From Undaria pinnatifida (lineage: Eukaryota; Sar; Phaeophyceae; Laminariales; Alariaceae): DNA of 64,000 nt. The position numbers were made by a program, and so were the translations under genes. Position 1 is the first letter of the stretch. The number at the start of each line of letters is the position of its first letter. The notes beneath the pieces were generated by a model. That model had not been told where the DNA came from and did no database searches. It saw nothing but the letters and a program-made list of their open reading frames with translations. Below are positions 9,781 through 20,699 of this stretch, in pieces. The DNA is taken from the NCBI GenBank assembly GCA_012845835.1, contig JABAKD010000023.1:9837840-9901839 (forward strand), read 5' to 3'.

Positions 9781-12503
9781 CCTCCTCCCGTTAAGTTAAC
9801 ACTTTCTCACGCTGCGTTACATTCTAAAAATCTCCATAACAGGAATGCATGCCTAAACAATGATAAATGTAGGGAATTTTTTTTTTGCGCAGCGGAAACT
9901 CATCTAGCTAAAATAACCGAGGGGTGAACACAAAATAAGCGGACATGAAAAATCCTGCTCTGACACTATACGTGCTTCTGCATATTTTTGAAAGTTAACT
10001 TACTAGCTCACAATGCTAGAATCAACAGACGTGAACTATATTCTTGTCGGCTAATCAACCAAGGGATATAAGATGTTTGAGGTAGCCTTATATACAGTGA
10101 ATATGTCCATAATTCCGAAACAATCATATGAGTGAACAGCCTATCAATGTTCCTGCTGCCCTCAAACAAAGGAACAAAGGGGAACTACTAGCGATTTACA
10201 GCTGGATAAGACCACATATTATAGAGAGACATCATCTCGCGTGTATCTCAACCTTCCGTGTGTACTTGTCCAGGTGGCGGGTTTTTCCGGCCGTACATAT
10301 CCTGAAGTACCGGAGATGGGGTAGTCAAATGTAAGATTGAAGTATCCGGTCGATATTACCTATTCGACTTGTACCCTTACTTGGTACTAACTGCGATATT
10401 TCGCAATTTCCAAAATGTGCACAACACCAGTCGTTGTCTCTGCTCGCCCCGTACAAAGAGAACATGCGACACTCTATGCACAGCTTTGGTAAAGAGATAA
10501 CGCATTTCATACTTCCAGTGGCTTGACCTTGTTAGTGTAGACGTTGTCGGTGTAGACGTTGTTGATGTAGACGTCGTTAGATGCGCTTGGTCTGTTGTCC
10601 GTCGCCTGAACTTAGAGGCATAACTTCATCTTGAAGTTGGAGAGGTGGGTAGATTTTTTTCTCTCAAAACATTGCCGTCATCGGCCCCGCCTCGGCTGTT
10701 AATTATGCAGCCAGTCCCTGCGTCTTGGCCTCGATGCTTATGGGCTCGTCGTTCAGGATGGAGAGGAAGCTTGAGGTTGGCTTGCGGGTGTACACCAAGG
10801 CCGGAGATGTCGCCAGGAGCTCTTGATCGTCCTGTGTTGATTCCACAGATCCTGTCTCGGGGTTTACCCGTGGCTCTCCTTTTGCTGTTGCGATCGTGTG
10901 AACCTCCCTCTGACGGTCTGTTTCGTTGTTGAGCTTGGCTCCAAGGCTTGTCTCAAAAGTAGCTGGTGTGATCCCAGGTGTAGCGGACATTGTCGATCCG
11001 ACGAATCTTGGCTCAGCAGACAGTTCGATAGTCCCAGATGGCAATGATCCAGCGACTCCAATGGTCCCATGTGATGCTGTCGTTCCAGCTGATGCTCCGG
11101 TGATCCAATATGAAGTTAATCAAGTGATCCCGGATGCAGTTGCTCCGATGTGCGATCGTGATACAAATGACGTTGCTCCCAAGATCCCATGCGAAGATGC
11201 TTTGAAGACCTCAGCTCCGGTCATTCCGGTTCCAGTGATTCCAGGCGATGCTGATCCGTGAAGTGGACGGCATCTTAGTATGTCGTTGGGGATTTTAATC
11301 ACCCTTTTTCCTCCTCTGAGATCCGAAACGGGTCTCTCTCGGTGTAGGTAAAATTCACGCACGTGGTCGATGGGGTTGTCCCCGATGCTCCTGTTTCGTG
11401 CTCGTTGTCGAAGGTGTCCTCGACTCTTGGACTGGGTCTTATACTGGCGGTGGCAAATGAAGTGCTGCTGCTGTTGGGTTCCCCCATGGTGATGATGAGT
11501 ACTTACCAGAGAGTAGTTTACTCAGATGTCTTGTAAGATATCGGTACTAGTACAGCAGTGTAGTTGTACCAGTAGTCCCGCAACACGAAAGATACGAGCT
11601 GCTGTATTAAACAGCCGTGTTTCAAGTGCAGTAGTGGTGTTGTGTAGAAATCGAAGGCGTTATGGAGATTTCCCATAAGAAAATCGAAATTCCAAGAAAA
11701 TACAGCAGTAGTAGTACCTGATGCTGCCGGTTGCTGGCTTTCAATACAAATAGTCGCCTTGATTATAAGAGTCTCCTTTAACAGACAGCTCCTCTACTGC
11801 CGGGAGTGCTCTTGATAAAGCTTGTCGCTTGGAGTTTGGCGAGTCCTTCCAGGGAAGTCACGCCTTTGGCCCGCACTTTCAACGAAATGCGTTGGGCAGT
11901 TTTGGTTGGTCTATCACGATAATCACACGTGAAGCCTATGGCCCGCACTGAACGAGAGGTGCGTTGGGCTCGAGGTTTGGTCAGTCTATCACGATGATCA
12001 CACATGAAGTCCTTTAACTAGAGGTCAGATTCTATAATCAGACAGTACCTTGAAACGTCGAGAGTTGCCTCTGTACCGCTGTTGATCGAAAAGACCCGCT
12101 TATTTGGAGTCGAGGCAACGTTCAGCATTTGTTTACTCGGGTATATTGAGGTTTTGGTTTGGGGTCCTTGACGTTGCAAAGCCGGGTCCGGTTCGCGTTG
12201 ATGGTTGATTTGGTACAACCTGTGATGTGGTGGCGTTCTATACCTTTGGATACCTCGATCACAGCTCTGGCATCAATTGCTCTGATTGAGTGCGTAGGGC
12301 CCTCTAGATATGCTCAATCACTCACCACGCGTTTCCAACGAAGTACTCGTAGTCCACCGTCTGATGCTTCTCATCGGACTCGTGTAGACATGTACAAGCT
12401 CCCTTAATAGCAGCAGTAGATTTCTTCATCAGCCGTCCTCAGAGAAGATGATCGTGAATCCGTGCTGCCGCTCTCCTCGTTCACGCGTGCGAGGGTCGAA
12501 TCC
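9781..12503 (-). other. Interior of the LTR element, no pol recognised
   Basis: It holds several short minus-strand frames. A candidate gag start is the ATG frame at 11299-11487 (minus), beginning MGEPNSSSTSFATASIRPS and then rich in Ser, Thr and Glu. It is about 1 kb inside the 5' LTR and stops after 62 codons. The stretch 10930-11270 is a degenerate Pro/Asp/Ala-coding repeat (GATGCT and CCAGTGATCCCA themes). A tandem pair of about 76 bp sits at 11868-12008. No protease, integrase or reverse-transcriptase motif is visible on either strand. Confidence 0.5.
11868..12008. repeat. Tandem duplication, about 76 bp x 2
   Basis: The two units share GGCCCGCACT, GTGCGTTGGG-like, TTTGGT and GTCTATCACGAT blocks in the same order. 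On the minus strand each unit encodes a Cys-Asp-(His/Tyr)-Arg-Asp-Arg start. It lies inside the LTR element's interior. Confidence 0.7.
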
Positions 12504-14118
12504 TATTGATAATCACAACCTATTGGACTTTAGGTGGCATGGGGCGTGTATCAGCTCTTAGCTGGTGTACACTCGTAGGCTCGCTGTCGGATGACCCGAT
12601 CAAGACACAGCCTATGTATATGATTTGAGGCAAACGAAGGCCACGGTTAGGTGAGCCTGCAAGAGCAGAGAGCTCTAGCAGAGAAGATTTTGTTCGGCAA
12701 CCCCTGGCCGATATGTTGATTTATGATTAATTTGCTCAGCAGATCAGAGCTGATGGTGAGCAAAGAGGAGTGGTCGAGGTGGGCCTGGCCATCACCCGAT
12801 CGAGACGGCACAATGCGTATGCTACGGACAAGTGTACTCTACGGATAGTTGTCTGATCTGATCGGAAAATCGGTGCATGGGTTAGATACGTAAGAAGATG
12901 ATCTTCGATGCCGCCATCGGGGCGTGCAGAAGACGTTGAAAATATTTATTTTTATTTCCACCCCCGGAGAGGATGATGGGAGGAGGAGGGGGAAATTGGA
13001 AGTTGGAAGTTGGAAGTTGGAAGTGACCAAGAGAGGCCCTCCCTCCCCCGAGCTCGCCTCGTCCCCGAACCATAAATAGCGACAAGCGCTCTCGTCCCAT
13101 ACTTGGAAATTTCTATCGTACCACACAATACACTCACGCGCCTAAGCCATACATACTGATCCTACATACCTTAGTCTCCCAATACGTGCGTTTGAAAGCA
13201 TATATGCAAATGTGCATATTCCGTTTCGTATTGTACCATATATGATGACGATGTATGTGGCACACGAGCAACTTTTCTTACGTGTATCATACAATATCAA
13301 CTCATATCACGCGTTAGTAAGTATTGCTACTGATGGCTCCATAGTTCACATGAGTACCACACAAATATGTCTCGGAACGTTTCCCCATGGATAGTCCGCC
13401 CGATAAAATAGCCATGCCTTTATAACATAACATGCCACATACTGCTATACAGATAAAAAATGTTCCTTTCATGATTCACACAATACCTTTGACGACGTAT
13501 CTCCCCAACTACCACATTATTCCTTAGACGGCGAATTGCCCTAAATATATAAAAATACCCCATCGAACATATTGTAGATGCAATGCGGTTCCACAAATCG
13601 AACCATGATATCATAACTTCTCACATGATCCACCTACAGCAACGTTCCCTGAGGCTTGCTCGTGGTCTACCGTACCTATGGCGATGTTCCCTGAGGTTTT
13701 CTTCTGGGAGCTTAGCTACGTCAACGCCCCGACAGCCAACTTAAAAACAATTCCATGAATATTGCTACCAGGTAATTATTCCGCCTTATTTATTTGATGG
13801 CACCGCATTGCTCGTGCGTACTATATATATCAGGTACGATATTCCGCCGCATTTATTTGATTTCACCGCATAGCTCGTACGTGCTACTTGTACATTCGCC
13901 AGCTTTTGGATATGACTTATCATTATAAGCTGCTGTGCATCATATATCCAGTTTGTTACTGCTAAAACTTCTGCGTGCTAAATACCGCATCGATAAACGA
14001 CATCTAACAGACTTATTATATATGTCTGTTGTACGAACAAGTCGCAATGTATACCAGATGACATTTAAGTGTTATCAAGTAACGACATGATGGTCACTGG
14101 CACGTAGCATCTCTAATA
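12504..14118 (-). repeat. 5' LTR (right copy), interrupted at 12859-13625
   Basis: It aligns with the left LTR in two parts: 12504-12858, then 13626/13631-14118. Without the insert and one TSD copy it is about 843 bp, against 845 bp for the left copy. The outer end reads ...CTCTAATA, where the left copy reads ...CTCTAACA, so the canonical terminal dinucleotide appears mutated here. Confidence 0.85.
12859..13625. mobile_element. Solo LTR-like insertion, 767 bp, nested in the 5' LTR
   Basis: The insert starts TG (TGATCGGAAAATCGG) and ends CA (ACTTCTCACA). It is flanked by the direct 5-bp repeat TGATC at 12854-12858 and 13626-13630. The other LTR of the host element shows the empty site, with a single TGATC (9288-9292) joined directly to CACCTACAGC. 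A 5-bp duplication, TG...CA ends, absence of long inverted repeats and absence of coding frames together match a solo LTR left by recombination. An internal TTGGAAG microrepeat (about 12997-13022) and CATAAATAG / TATAAAAATA TATA-like boxes are present. I found no second copy of this LTR in the window. Confidence 0.75.
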
Positions 14119-14123
14119 CCATG

Positions 14124-14720
14124 TACTGTACTATTGAGAAATTTCGATAGTCCGGTAGCAGCATTATTAGGTACCTACTCGCAAAAGTGCAATTATATTA
14201 CCATGTATGCACCAGGTATGTATTATTACCTTAATTCTGCTGTTCCTTCCCCTACTCAAATTCCATACCGTATTCTTTAATATCCTTGTGTAGTAGTGGT
14301 GTCCACAAACCCTAACGGCTCTTTACAACTACTGTATCAACTACTGTATTTTCAGATGTCGGATCTAGTATGCTCCGCGGAAAACTGGCTTTCTCCAGCG
14401 TCAGCCGGCCCCCCGCTGCCACGCGACTGCGCCACTACTGTTAAGCCCCCGGCGAAAGAAGGGGTCCCGCGCCGTCCAACTCGTCGAGCTGGGGTCTTCT
14501 CCCGGGGACGGCTTCCTCGATCCCCGGGATTGAGAGAGTTCCCAACATTTTCGGAGGCGTTTCCTTCCCGGGGATGTTTGGTGTCCTCCTGTTTTGGGCT
14601 CTGTTTGCCTTGGCAGGCGGGGAATCTTGGCCTGAGGCTTTCACCCTCCTGTTGCGTCTGCCGATGACGCACTTCGACCGGGTTGGCAGGTAGGAGAGCT
14701 ACAATGCTTGGCGATGATGA
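14124..14720. other. Spacer between LTR element and gypsy region
   Basis: It begins directly after the CCATG duplication. It is AT-rich to about 14300, then GC-rich. A 123-codon frame on + (14296-14667) and a 131-codon frame on - (14352-14747) overlap each other, and neither resembles a known protein. No promoter or RNA gene is seen. Confidence 0.4.
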
Positions 14721-15194
14721 CGAACACCGACGTTGAGAAACTCGCATGGTCTGCTATCGACGAGACGACAATCTTCTCGCCCTAACTACCACAAGGAAAA
14801 TGTTCGCCATCTGTCGAGTCAATCGCGAGGGTACCACCAGGATCAGGGCCAGGTAATCTTTCACAACGATACCACATACACCTCGGATCACGATGGTGGT
14901 ATCACGCGCTCGCCCGCCTTGTTTGCCCTTACTCCTGTTCCTCGGATGCGTATTGGAGCCGCCAACAACCCGGGTGGAAATTACACCCGCGCGCCAGCCC
15001 GCACATTGCCCACCGGCAATCGACAGATCGACGGCGGTACGGCACCGTCGACAACTCTCTCGGGGGCACCTGTATTGGTTTTAGAAGATGCTCGTGCTCC
15101 TGTTGCTAGCGTGGGCAATGATGCACCACATATTTGCTCCGTCAAGAACCCACGGGCTCCAATGCCGTCTGCGGACGATTCTCACAGCGTAGTA

Positions 15195-15365
15195 CCAGCG
15201 GCGGAAACTCGCGCTTCGAGCGTGGTTCCCTTCAACCACGGTATTTTATTCTTGTTCGACGGCGAGAACGCGCGCTTCCAGCGATGTTCCTCTCGGTCAT
15301 GATCTGAGTTCGGCGACGAGAACCGCGCTTCCAGTGCCGTTTCCCTCAGCCGCGGCAGAAACACG
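15195..15365. repeat. Degenerate short tandem repeats, about 50-60 bp x 3
   Basis: Three successive units share CGCGCTTC-(C/G)-AG-(C/T)-G followed by GTTCC or GTTTCC (around 15210, 15273 and 15328). They lie within the decayed gypsy region and are part of a Ser/Pro-rich frame on +. Confidence 0.5.
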
Positions 15366-16094
15366 GCAATGGGGGTACGCGCTCCAAACGCCGCCCCCAT
15401 CAACCATGGCACGGCAGCCTGCGATTTGCGCGCTCCCTCCCAGGCACGCATCGCGCTACGATATAGCTGCACAGTGACGGCGCGTCGCCTTGTTACGCGA
15501 ACGTGTTCACCCTCCCCCCTCTCCCTGACCAAGCGGTGGCCGTCGGTTTGAGGTGTGGGACGCTCGACCCTCAAACACTTTTTACAATCGCAAGGTGGCG
15601 GTCGATTTGAGGTGTGGGAAGGCAAACACTAAAACACCGAGATCTTTTGCGGAGCTCGTTCCAGCGATTCCTCGCGATAACAGCGGGTGCTCTGTCCTTT
15701 TTTCCATCAAGGAGGTGTCGATAAGATTATCTACCTCGTCTCTCCTCTCTCAGGGTCATCATGGAGAGGAGCCTTCTCGGGTAGAAACGTTATTGCCACT
15801 TGCCCGAGCCCCGCTCGAGAAGATGCCCACAAGGTCTACGGACCCTGCTTCGTCTTTTAACACGCTAACCCACGTGTTTCATCTTACGTCTACCCCAGTG
15901 GCACAGGAAGAAGATCCGACATTGGGCGACGGGCCAGTGGTGACGCCACGGCCTCCAGCCTGATCAGCTAGGCTCTATTCCCTCTATATTAACGGAAAAA
16001 TCGTGCCTCTCGTCAAGGAGAAAAAGCTCGGAGCCCCTGCCCCTTCGAGTGCATTTAGAGCATGTTTCTTGCGATTATATGCCAAAGAGCGAAG

Positions 16095-16645
16095 AGGTTA
16101 CAACTCGAGAAACCGTGGGTTCGGACTCGCTTTGTGCTCCCGAGGCCTGGTGTTCCTGAGGGGGACACTACAGGCCCAAAGAGCCGAGGACTGGTGTTCC
16201 CAGAGGGGGACATTGCAGACACAAATGTCCAACAAGGCTACCGACGGGTTGGCACCGTCGGTGGTGGATTCTATTTCGGATGCAGCGAGGGCGGCTTCTT
16301 GCGAGTTTGCACCAGCGAGTGAGGAAGACCAGAGGCGAGGAATCCCGGGTTCGGACTCCCATCTTGCTTCCGAGGCTTGGTGCTCCCGCAAGGGAACACT
16401 ACAGGCTCAACAAGCGGAGGACTGATGTTCCCAGAAGAGGACATTGCAGGCCCACAAATGTCCAACGAGGATACCGACGGGTTGGCACCGTCGGTTTTTG
16501 CCATTTTCCCGGCGCAGTTAGAGCGGACTCTCGCGCTTTTCCGCCAACGCGCGAAGGAAGACCCTAGGCGAGAAACCACGGGTTCGGAATCCCGTCATGC
16601 TCCCGAGGCCTGGTATTACCGGACGGGGACATTGCAGGCGCAAAT
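16095..16645 (+). repeat. Tandem repeat of about 231 bp, 2.4 copies, formerly coding
   Basis: The anchor GGGTTCGGA(C/A)TC recurs at 16117, 16347 and 16580, giving periods of 230 and 233 bp. Each unit also has CCCGAGGCCTGGT-like, GGGGACA(C/T)T(A/G)CAGGC and GGGTTGGCACCGTCGG blocks. In the first copy the frame reads TDGLAPSVVDSI; in the second copy TDGLAPSVFAIF appears in a different frame of the window. The repeat was therefore probably translated before an indel. It lies within the decayed gypsy element. Confidence 0.75.
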
Positions 16646-18924
16646 TCAAACACCGTGTGACCCTTCTCTCGAACACCCCACAGACAAAGTGGTGCCATTC
16701 TGGCAGCGCACATCCTATTTTTCACCGTAGTCCCCTTCGTCGTTTGCCGTGGAAAACGTGCCATATTCTTGAGCGGAGCAGTACATGGTGGCTGAAAAGA
16801 TCAGGCTTTTCCATCATCGAGCAGTGGGACTCATCATGTGGTCGCCTAGTCCAAGCACACGCAAACGCATCGGTCGAGGCGTGCACAACTTCGACTCCGG
16901 TGTTTGGGACAGGGAGAAGCAAAACGCCGTGTTATCTGGAACCTACGCCAAATTCACGCAAAATCCAACCGTAAACAAAATCGCCTTTTGAGCTCGGACA
17001 ACAAGCTTCTGGCTGAATCCAGACATCTGGACCCTGTGTTGGGCGTTGGTCTCCAGGCGGATGGCCCCAGGGCCAACAATCCATGCCAGGAGGGGAGAAA
17101 AAAACTTGGTCGGCGAGGCACTTACTGCCGTTCGCGAAGCTATTCGCGACAATGAGACCGGGTCGGCTCACCCGGCCTCCCCAAGTCGGTTCCGCACCTG
17201 CACTGCGAATGCAAGAACCAAGAAATTTTGTCCGCGCCGTGGCTTGGCCGTTAACAGCGGCCAGCGCTCGCAAAGCTTCCTAACCGGCGTTTACGACCTG
17301 GCCAATTGAAAGCCGTGAAGGTTTGGAGATAGCTCCTGGCGTCGGCTCTGACCTTGCGCTGTCAGAACACGGCCCCTTTTCGTCGGGGATACTGTGACGC
17401 CGGACGACGTTTCGTTCAGTATGAAAATCGTGTACATCAGTCGTGCAAAGCTCGATTCGGAGAGGCACTGGACTTCCCCTAGATTTTTGAACCGGCAACG
17501 TTGTTTGGGCTCCCAAACGCCTCCGAGGGTTCTGCGGGGAACAACGTTCCGCATATCCTCCGGCCACAAGACACAGGAGAGCATTGGCAAAGTGGGGACC
17601 CTCAATGCACGCGTCCAGCGGTAGCTTGAGTTCGTCACCACGTTCGATTGCACACTCGAGTACCGCGAAGGCAGCGCCAACGGCATTGCCGACTTTTCTG
17701 GCCCGTTTTCCAGAGCCTGCTACGCAATACGACCGCAGTGGCTTGACAAACATCCACCCCCCCGTGGGGTTGACAAGCCTCAACCCCGTTGGGGATAGCA
17801 GTATATACCTCGTACGGACCCGCGGACGGCGCCCTCCCTCCTCGCCAATCCCAAGGGTCGGTTTGGGTGGACTCGAACCCCTCGCCGACAGCACTGTCTT
17901 GGGTGCGCTCGTTCCCCGCACTGAAAATGCCGCCTTGGGTGGGATCCTTCTCAACTTTACCGCATATCACGATTTTCGCACACACGAGCCACGAATAAAT
18001 AATGATGGACTTTCTGCTTCTCCGGGGAGATTCGTCGCTCGTCTTTCTGCCTCTGTCGCCACTACCGATAGCTGTATCGGTCGCTGGTCGATTTCGCATG
18101 CCGCTGACACCGTTTTCGCTTCGGGGGGTTTGCCACACCCATCGAGGACTGCACGGGGTCCGCAGAAGCCCTGGCTGCAGCAACACCCATCCCACAGCCG
18201 ATTTATCTATCCCGGAGTTATACACAGGAGACGGCCCCCGCCGCGACCACCGGTTCGGCTGTGTCTGTCTCCGCCTTTTTTGGCACTACAGCCCCTCCGT
18301 CGTCGACGACGCACCGACGAACAGTGACAGCAACCGGTAGTGCACACCCGCTGTAGATTATGGATTCGGGTCCGGCTGGGCCCCTCGGCCATCTTGCAGA
18401 CGAGGTACAACCCCGCCCCGAATCCAACGGCCGCGGCCGGCTCCACCCGCCGCCGCGACCACTGCTCTTGCCGAGTCGCCGGTGAGCACGGTGCCACTAT
18501 CGTCCGACCGTGACCACGTAGAGCCTATATGGGAACTCCTCTCTTACGGCTCACGCCTTCTCCTGGTGACACGCCGAGTGCACATACAAGGTCGGACACC
18601 CTCGGCGACGCTGCCGACTTACGGTTCGCTGATTCCGTCGCGCGTTATTCACTTGGCAATCGGAAACGAGAGCAGCACTCTGAGCCGACGTACCACGCGG
18701 TGATGTGTTACGTCTCTATCGGCCGGCCATCCGTAATGCCGCCCTACTTTTTGGCGTGCTACCCCTAGCACAAGCGTCCATCCCTCTCATACATCCAGGA
18801 AATGGGGGGAAAGGGTCGACTACATACAACTGGCGACGACATCGTCCTACTTGTCGAAAACCCGTCACTGCCACCAACACGGTCCGCCAAACCCACTACT
18901 GCACGGCGATCTGCATTCTTTCTA

Positions 18925-19780
18925 AACGACAAGCCAGTTCGCATTTACGCCCCGCTGCTCATGCGCCCTTGGATCATCCAAGCTTGTCACGCAACGGCGT
19001 CTTGTTATCGGGGCACCACGCGCACGTCGCACATGCTGGAGCGGTAATATTAATGGATAGGCTTGAATGTGTGCACCCGCTGGTGACTTCGCCAATGCTT
19101 GAAGTGCCAACCGCGGAAATCCCCACGGCTAACTATCCGCTGGCCCATAATCTTAATGCCTCTACAGGAAGCCCCAGGCATCACTGTCAGTGTTGACTAC
19201 TTCAGCCCCCTCCGGGTCACACTACGAGGCAACACCTATATCCTGCTGTTCCCCGATCGCTTGAGTCGTCGCGTCGACATGTTCCCCGTCACTGCCGCTG
19301 AGTTCACCGCGGAGGGTACAGCCACGATATTTTGGTGAACTAATACACCCCCTTGTGGGGGTGCCCGCGCACCATACTCTAGGACAATGGACTGTAGTCC
19401 TGCTTCAAGGTATCGCAAGCTGTATATCAGCTGTTGAAGGTGCACAAGCTTACTACAAGCTCCTATCATCCTAACTGTAACGGGGGCGTTGAGCGGTTAA
19501 GTCACACTATGGCACAAATGCTGGTTATGGTCGCCAACGAGCGACAAGACGATTGGGACTTGCGTCTGCCCCACGTCGAATTCTCTTACAACAATTCCGT
19601 CAGCGCGGCGACAGATCTGGCGCCCAACGAGGTCCATAGAAGCAGACTCTCACAGCTCCCCTTGACGGTTATCAACCGCATTGGTGTCGTGGGACAGCAT
19701 AGTCTGACCCGTGATCACCTGGCCTATCGCGATTTGGTCATATGTGAAGGGTTTTCAAGAGGTTTAGTTCACATATGACC
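18925..19780 (+). pseudogene. Ty3/gypsy integrase (zinc domain + D,D35E core), frameshifted
   Basis: The N-terminal zinc domain begins NDKPVRIYAPLLMRPWII (about 18925-18985), with a degenerate H-H pair (ACHATASCYRG). C-L-K-C-Q follows at 19096-19110, completing an HHCC-like finger. The core starts VSVDYFSPL (Asp codon 19195-19197), then GNTYILLFPDRLSRRVDMFP. After a frame break, DNG has its Asp at 19383-19385. TTSSYHPNCNGGVERL carries Glu at 19491-19493, exactly 35 residues after that Asp. The C-terminal part PLTVINRIGV and YRDLVICEGF matches gypsy integrases. Two in-frame stops lie between DNG and the next block. The function was insertion of retroelement cDNA; this copy cannot make an intact enzyme. 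It ends where a foldback repeat begins. Confidence 0.85.
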
Positions 19781-20012
19781 TATATCCTTAACGAGGACAC
19801 GTAACCCGTGATACGCGCGATCGGAGTGTCACACACAGCTTGCAAATATGAGTTTAGACAAAATATTTTGATCTCACAGCTGGAGGAGTGTAAATAAAAA
19901 TTTTATAACAATATAAAAATACACTCCAGCTATGAGATCAAGGATTTGGTCGACACTGATCTTCGCAACATTGTGTGTGATCCTCCGATCGCGCGTATAA
20001 ATCGTATATGTA
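19780..20012. repeat. Foldback element, family F4 (complete inverted pair)
   Basis: The left arm (about 19797-19888) runs from ATACGCGCGATCGGAG through CACACACAGCTTGCAAA to GATCTCACAGCTGGAG. After a 30-bp AT spacer, the right arm (about 19913-20000) is its reverse complement with moderate divergence. The arms are about 85-90 bp. The same arm recurs singly or paired at about 22553-22655, 25925-26070, 26203-26360, 52815-52960, 54345-54440 and 55075-55222. No coding capacity. The left edge coincides with the end of the gypsy integrase. Confidence 0.75.
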
Positions 20013-20480
20013 GGGGCTTGCTACACGCGCGGTGCTGGGTCTAGGCGATAGTGCGGGGTGTGGAGAAATAGGGGGTGTTGGAGAGTTAGAGAGGGGATGA
20101 ATGAAAGCTACGTCATGGATGGCTAGAAAGATATTGACGTGATATTAATTGGTTAGAAGTGTTTATTACTCTGGCCGATTTCGATTGTAAGTGGGGCGCT
20201 TGAACGAACTGGGCGGGGAACAAAAGGGGGGGGAGGAGGGCCGGGATGAGTTGGAGCTACGGCATGGATGATGGGTAGAAGGATAGTGAGATGATATCAG
20301 CTGGCTGGTAGTGTTGATTACTCTGGTAGATTTTGATTTTAGGTGGGGCATTGGAACAAGAGGGATCGAGGGGGGGGAGGGGGGGGGAGAGGGCATTCCA
20401 AAAGGTGCGTGGAAACTATAAACCCTTAAAGGGGACGAATCTGACGGTTGTAGCAAGAAGACACCCCTTTATATCATCCG
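20012..20480. repeat. F4-associated G-rich repeat segment
   Basis: It contains two diverged direct copies of a GTTAGAAGTGTTTATTACTC-type block (about 20150 and 20305), each followed by GATTT and GTGGGGC. The block reappears in inverted orientation at 54225-54600. Several G runs (for example 20226-20240 and 20370-20390) are potential quadruplex formers. No gene. Confidence 0.5.
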
Positions 20481-20699
20481 CATGGTAATGTTTATTATTC
20501 TAGAAGGTTTGATGTTACATGTAGTATGCAACCCAGTTCTAAGGAAGGTGTAGTATACAACGTGTTAAAGTCTTCATAATTTGTTTTTGTACATGGATCG
20601 AAGTATGTAATATTCGAATCGATAGGTACAATCATGTGGATACCATTATTTTCTGACATCGCTAAATTTAAGAAAGAGATGCATGTTGCCAAATACAAC

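Larger units (their letters stand above)
8936..14118 (-). mobile_element. LTR retrotransposon, minus orientation, non-autonomous, with nested insertion
   Basis: Two direct repeats of about 845 bp (8936-9780 and 12504-14118, the second interrupted) flank a 2.7-kb interior. The outer edges carry the identical 5-bp sequence CCATG (8931-8935 and 14119-14123), as expected for a target-site duplication. Read on the minus strand, the repeat begins TGTTAGAGATG in the left copy and is preceded by a purine-rich run GGGAGGAGG, a good polypurine tract. This sets the orientation: 5' LTR on the right, 3' LTR on the left. The two LTRs differ at roughly one base in ten to twelve over the first 150 bp, so the insertion is not recent. 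The interior is far too short for a full pol and shows no reverse transcriptase or integrase, so this is a non-autonomous or internally deleted copy. A TGTTAGAG start is common in copia-type LTRs, but I cannot place the superfamily. Confidence 0.85.
14720..19780 (+). mobile_element. Decayed Ty3/gypsy-type retroelement
   Basis: A GC-richer block reading mainly on the + strand. The integrase at its 3' end is clear. The 5' part holds long proline/alanine/arginine-rich frames (14733-15302, 15553-15963, 16003-16425, 16377-16730, 17584-18327) that could be old gag or linker sequence but carry no diagnostic motif. Reverse transcriptase and RNase H motifs (YxDD, DAS) were looked for and not found, so the element is deleted or badly eroded there. 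No flanking LTR pair could be recognised. The 3' end is cut by a foldback repeat at about 19780. Confidence 0.55.

Noticed and set aside
12481..12503. Primer-binding site next to the 5' LTR (minus strand GGATTCGACCC...)
   Set aside because: It resembles the T arm of tRNAs but lacks the TGG start expected for complementarity to a tRNA 3' CCA end, so I do not call it a PBS.
17280..18327. Long frames on both strands (224 codons minus, 247 codons plus)
   Set aside because: They overlap the same GC-rich DNA, have biased Pro/Arg/Ala composition and no RT, RNase H or protease motif; kept only as part of the decayed gypsy block.
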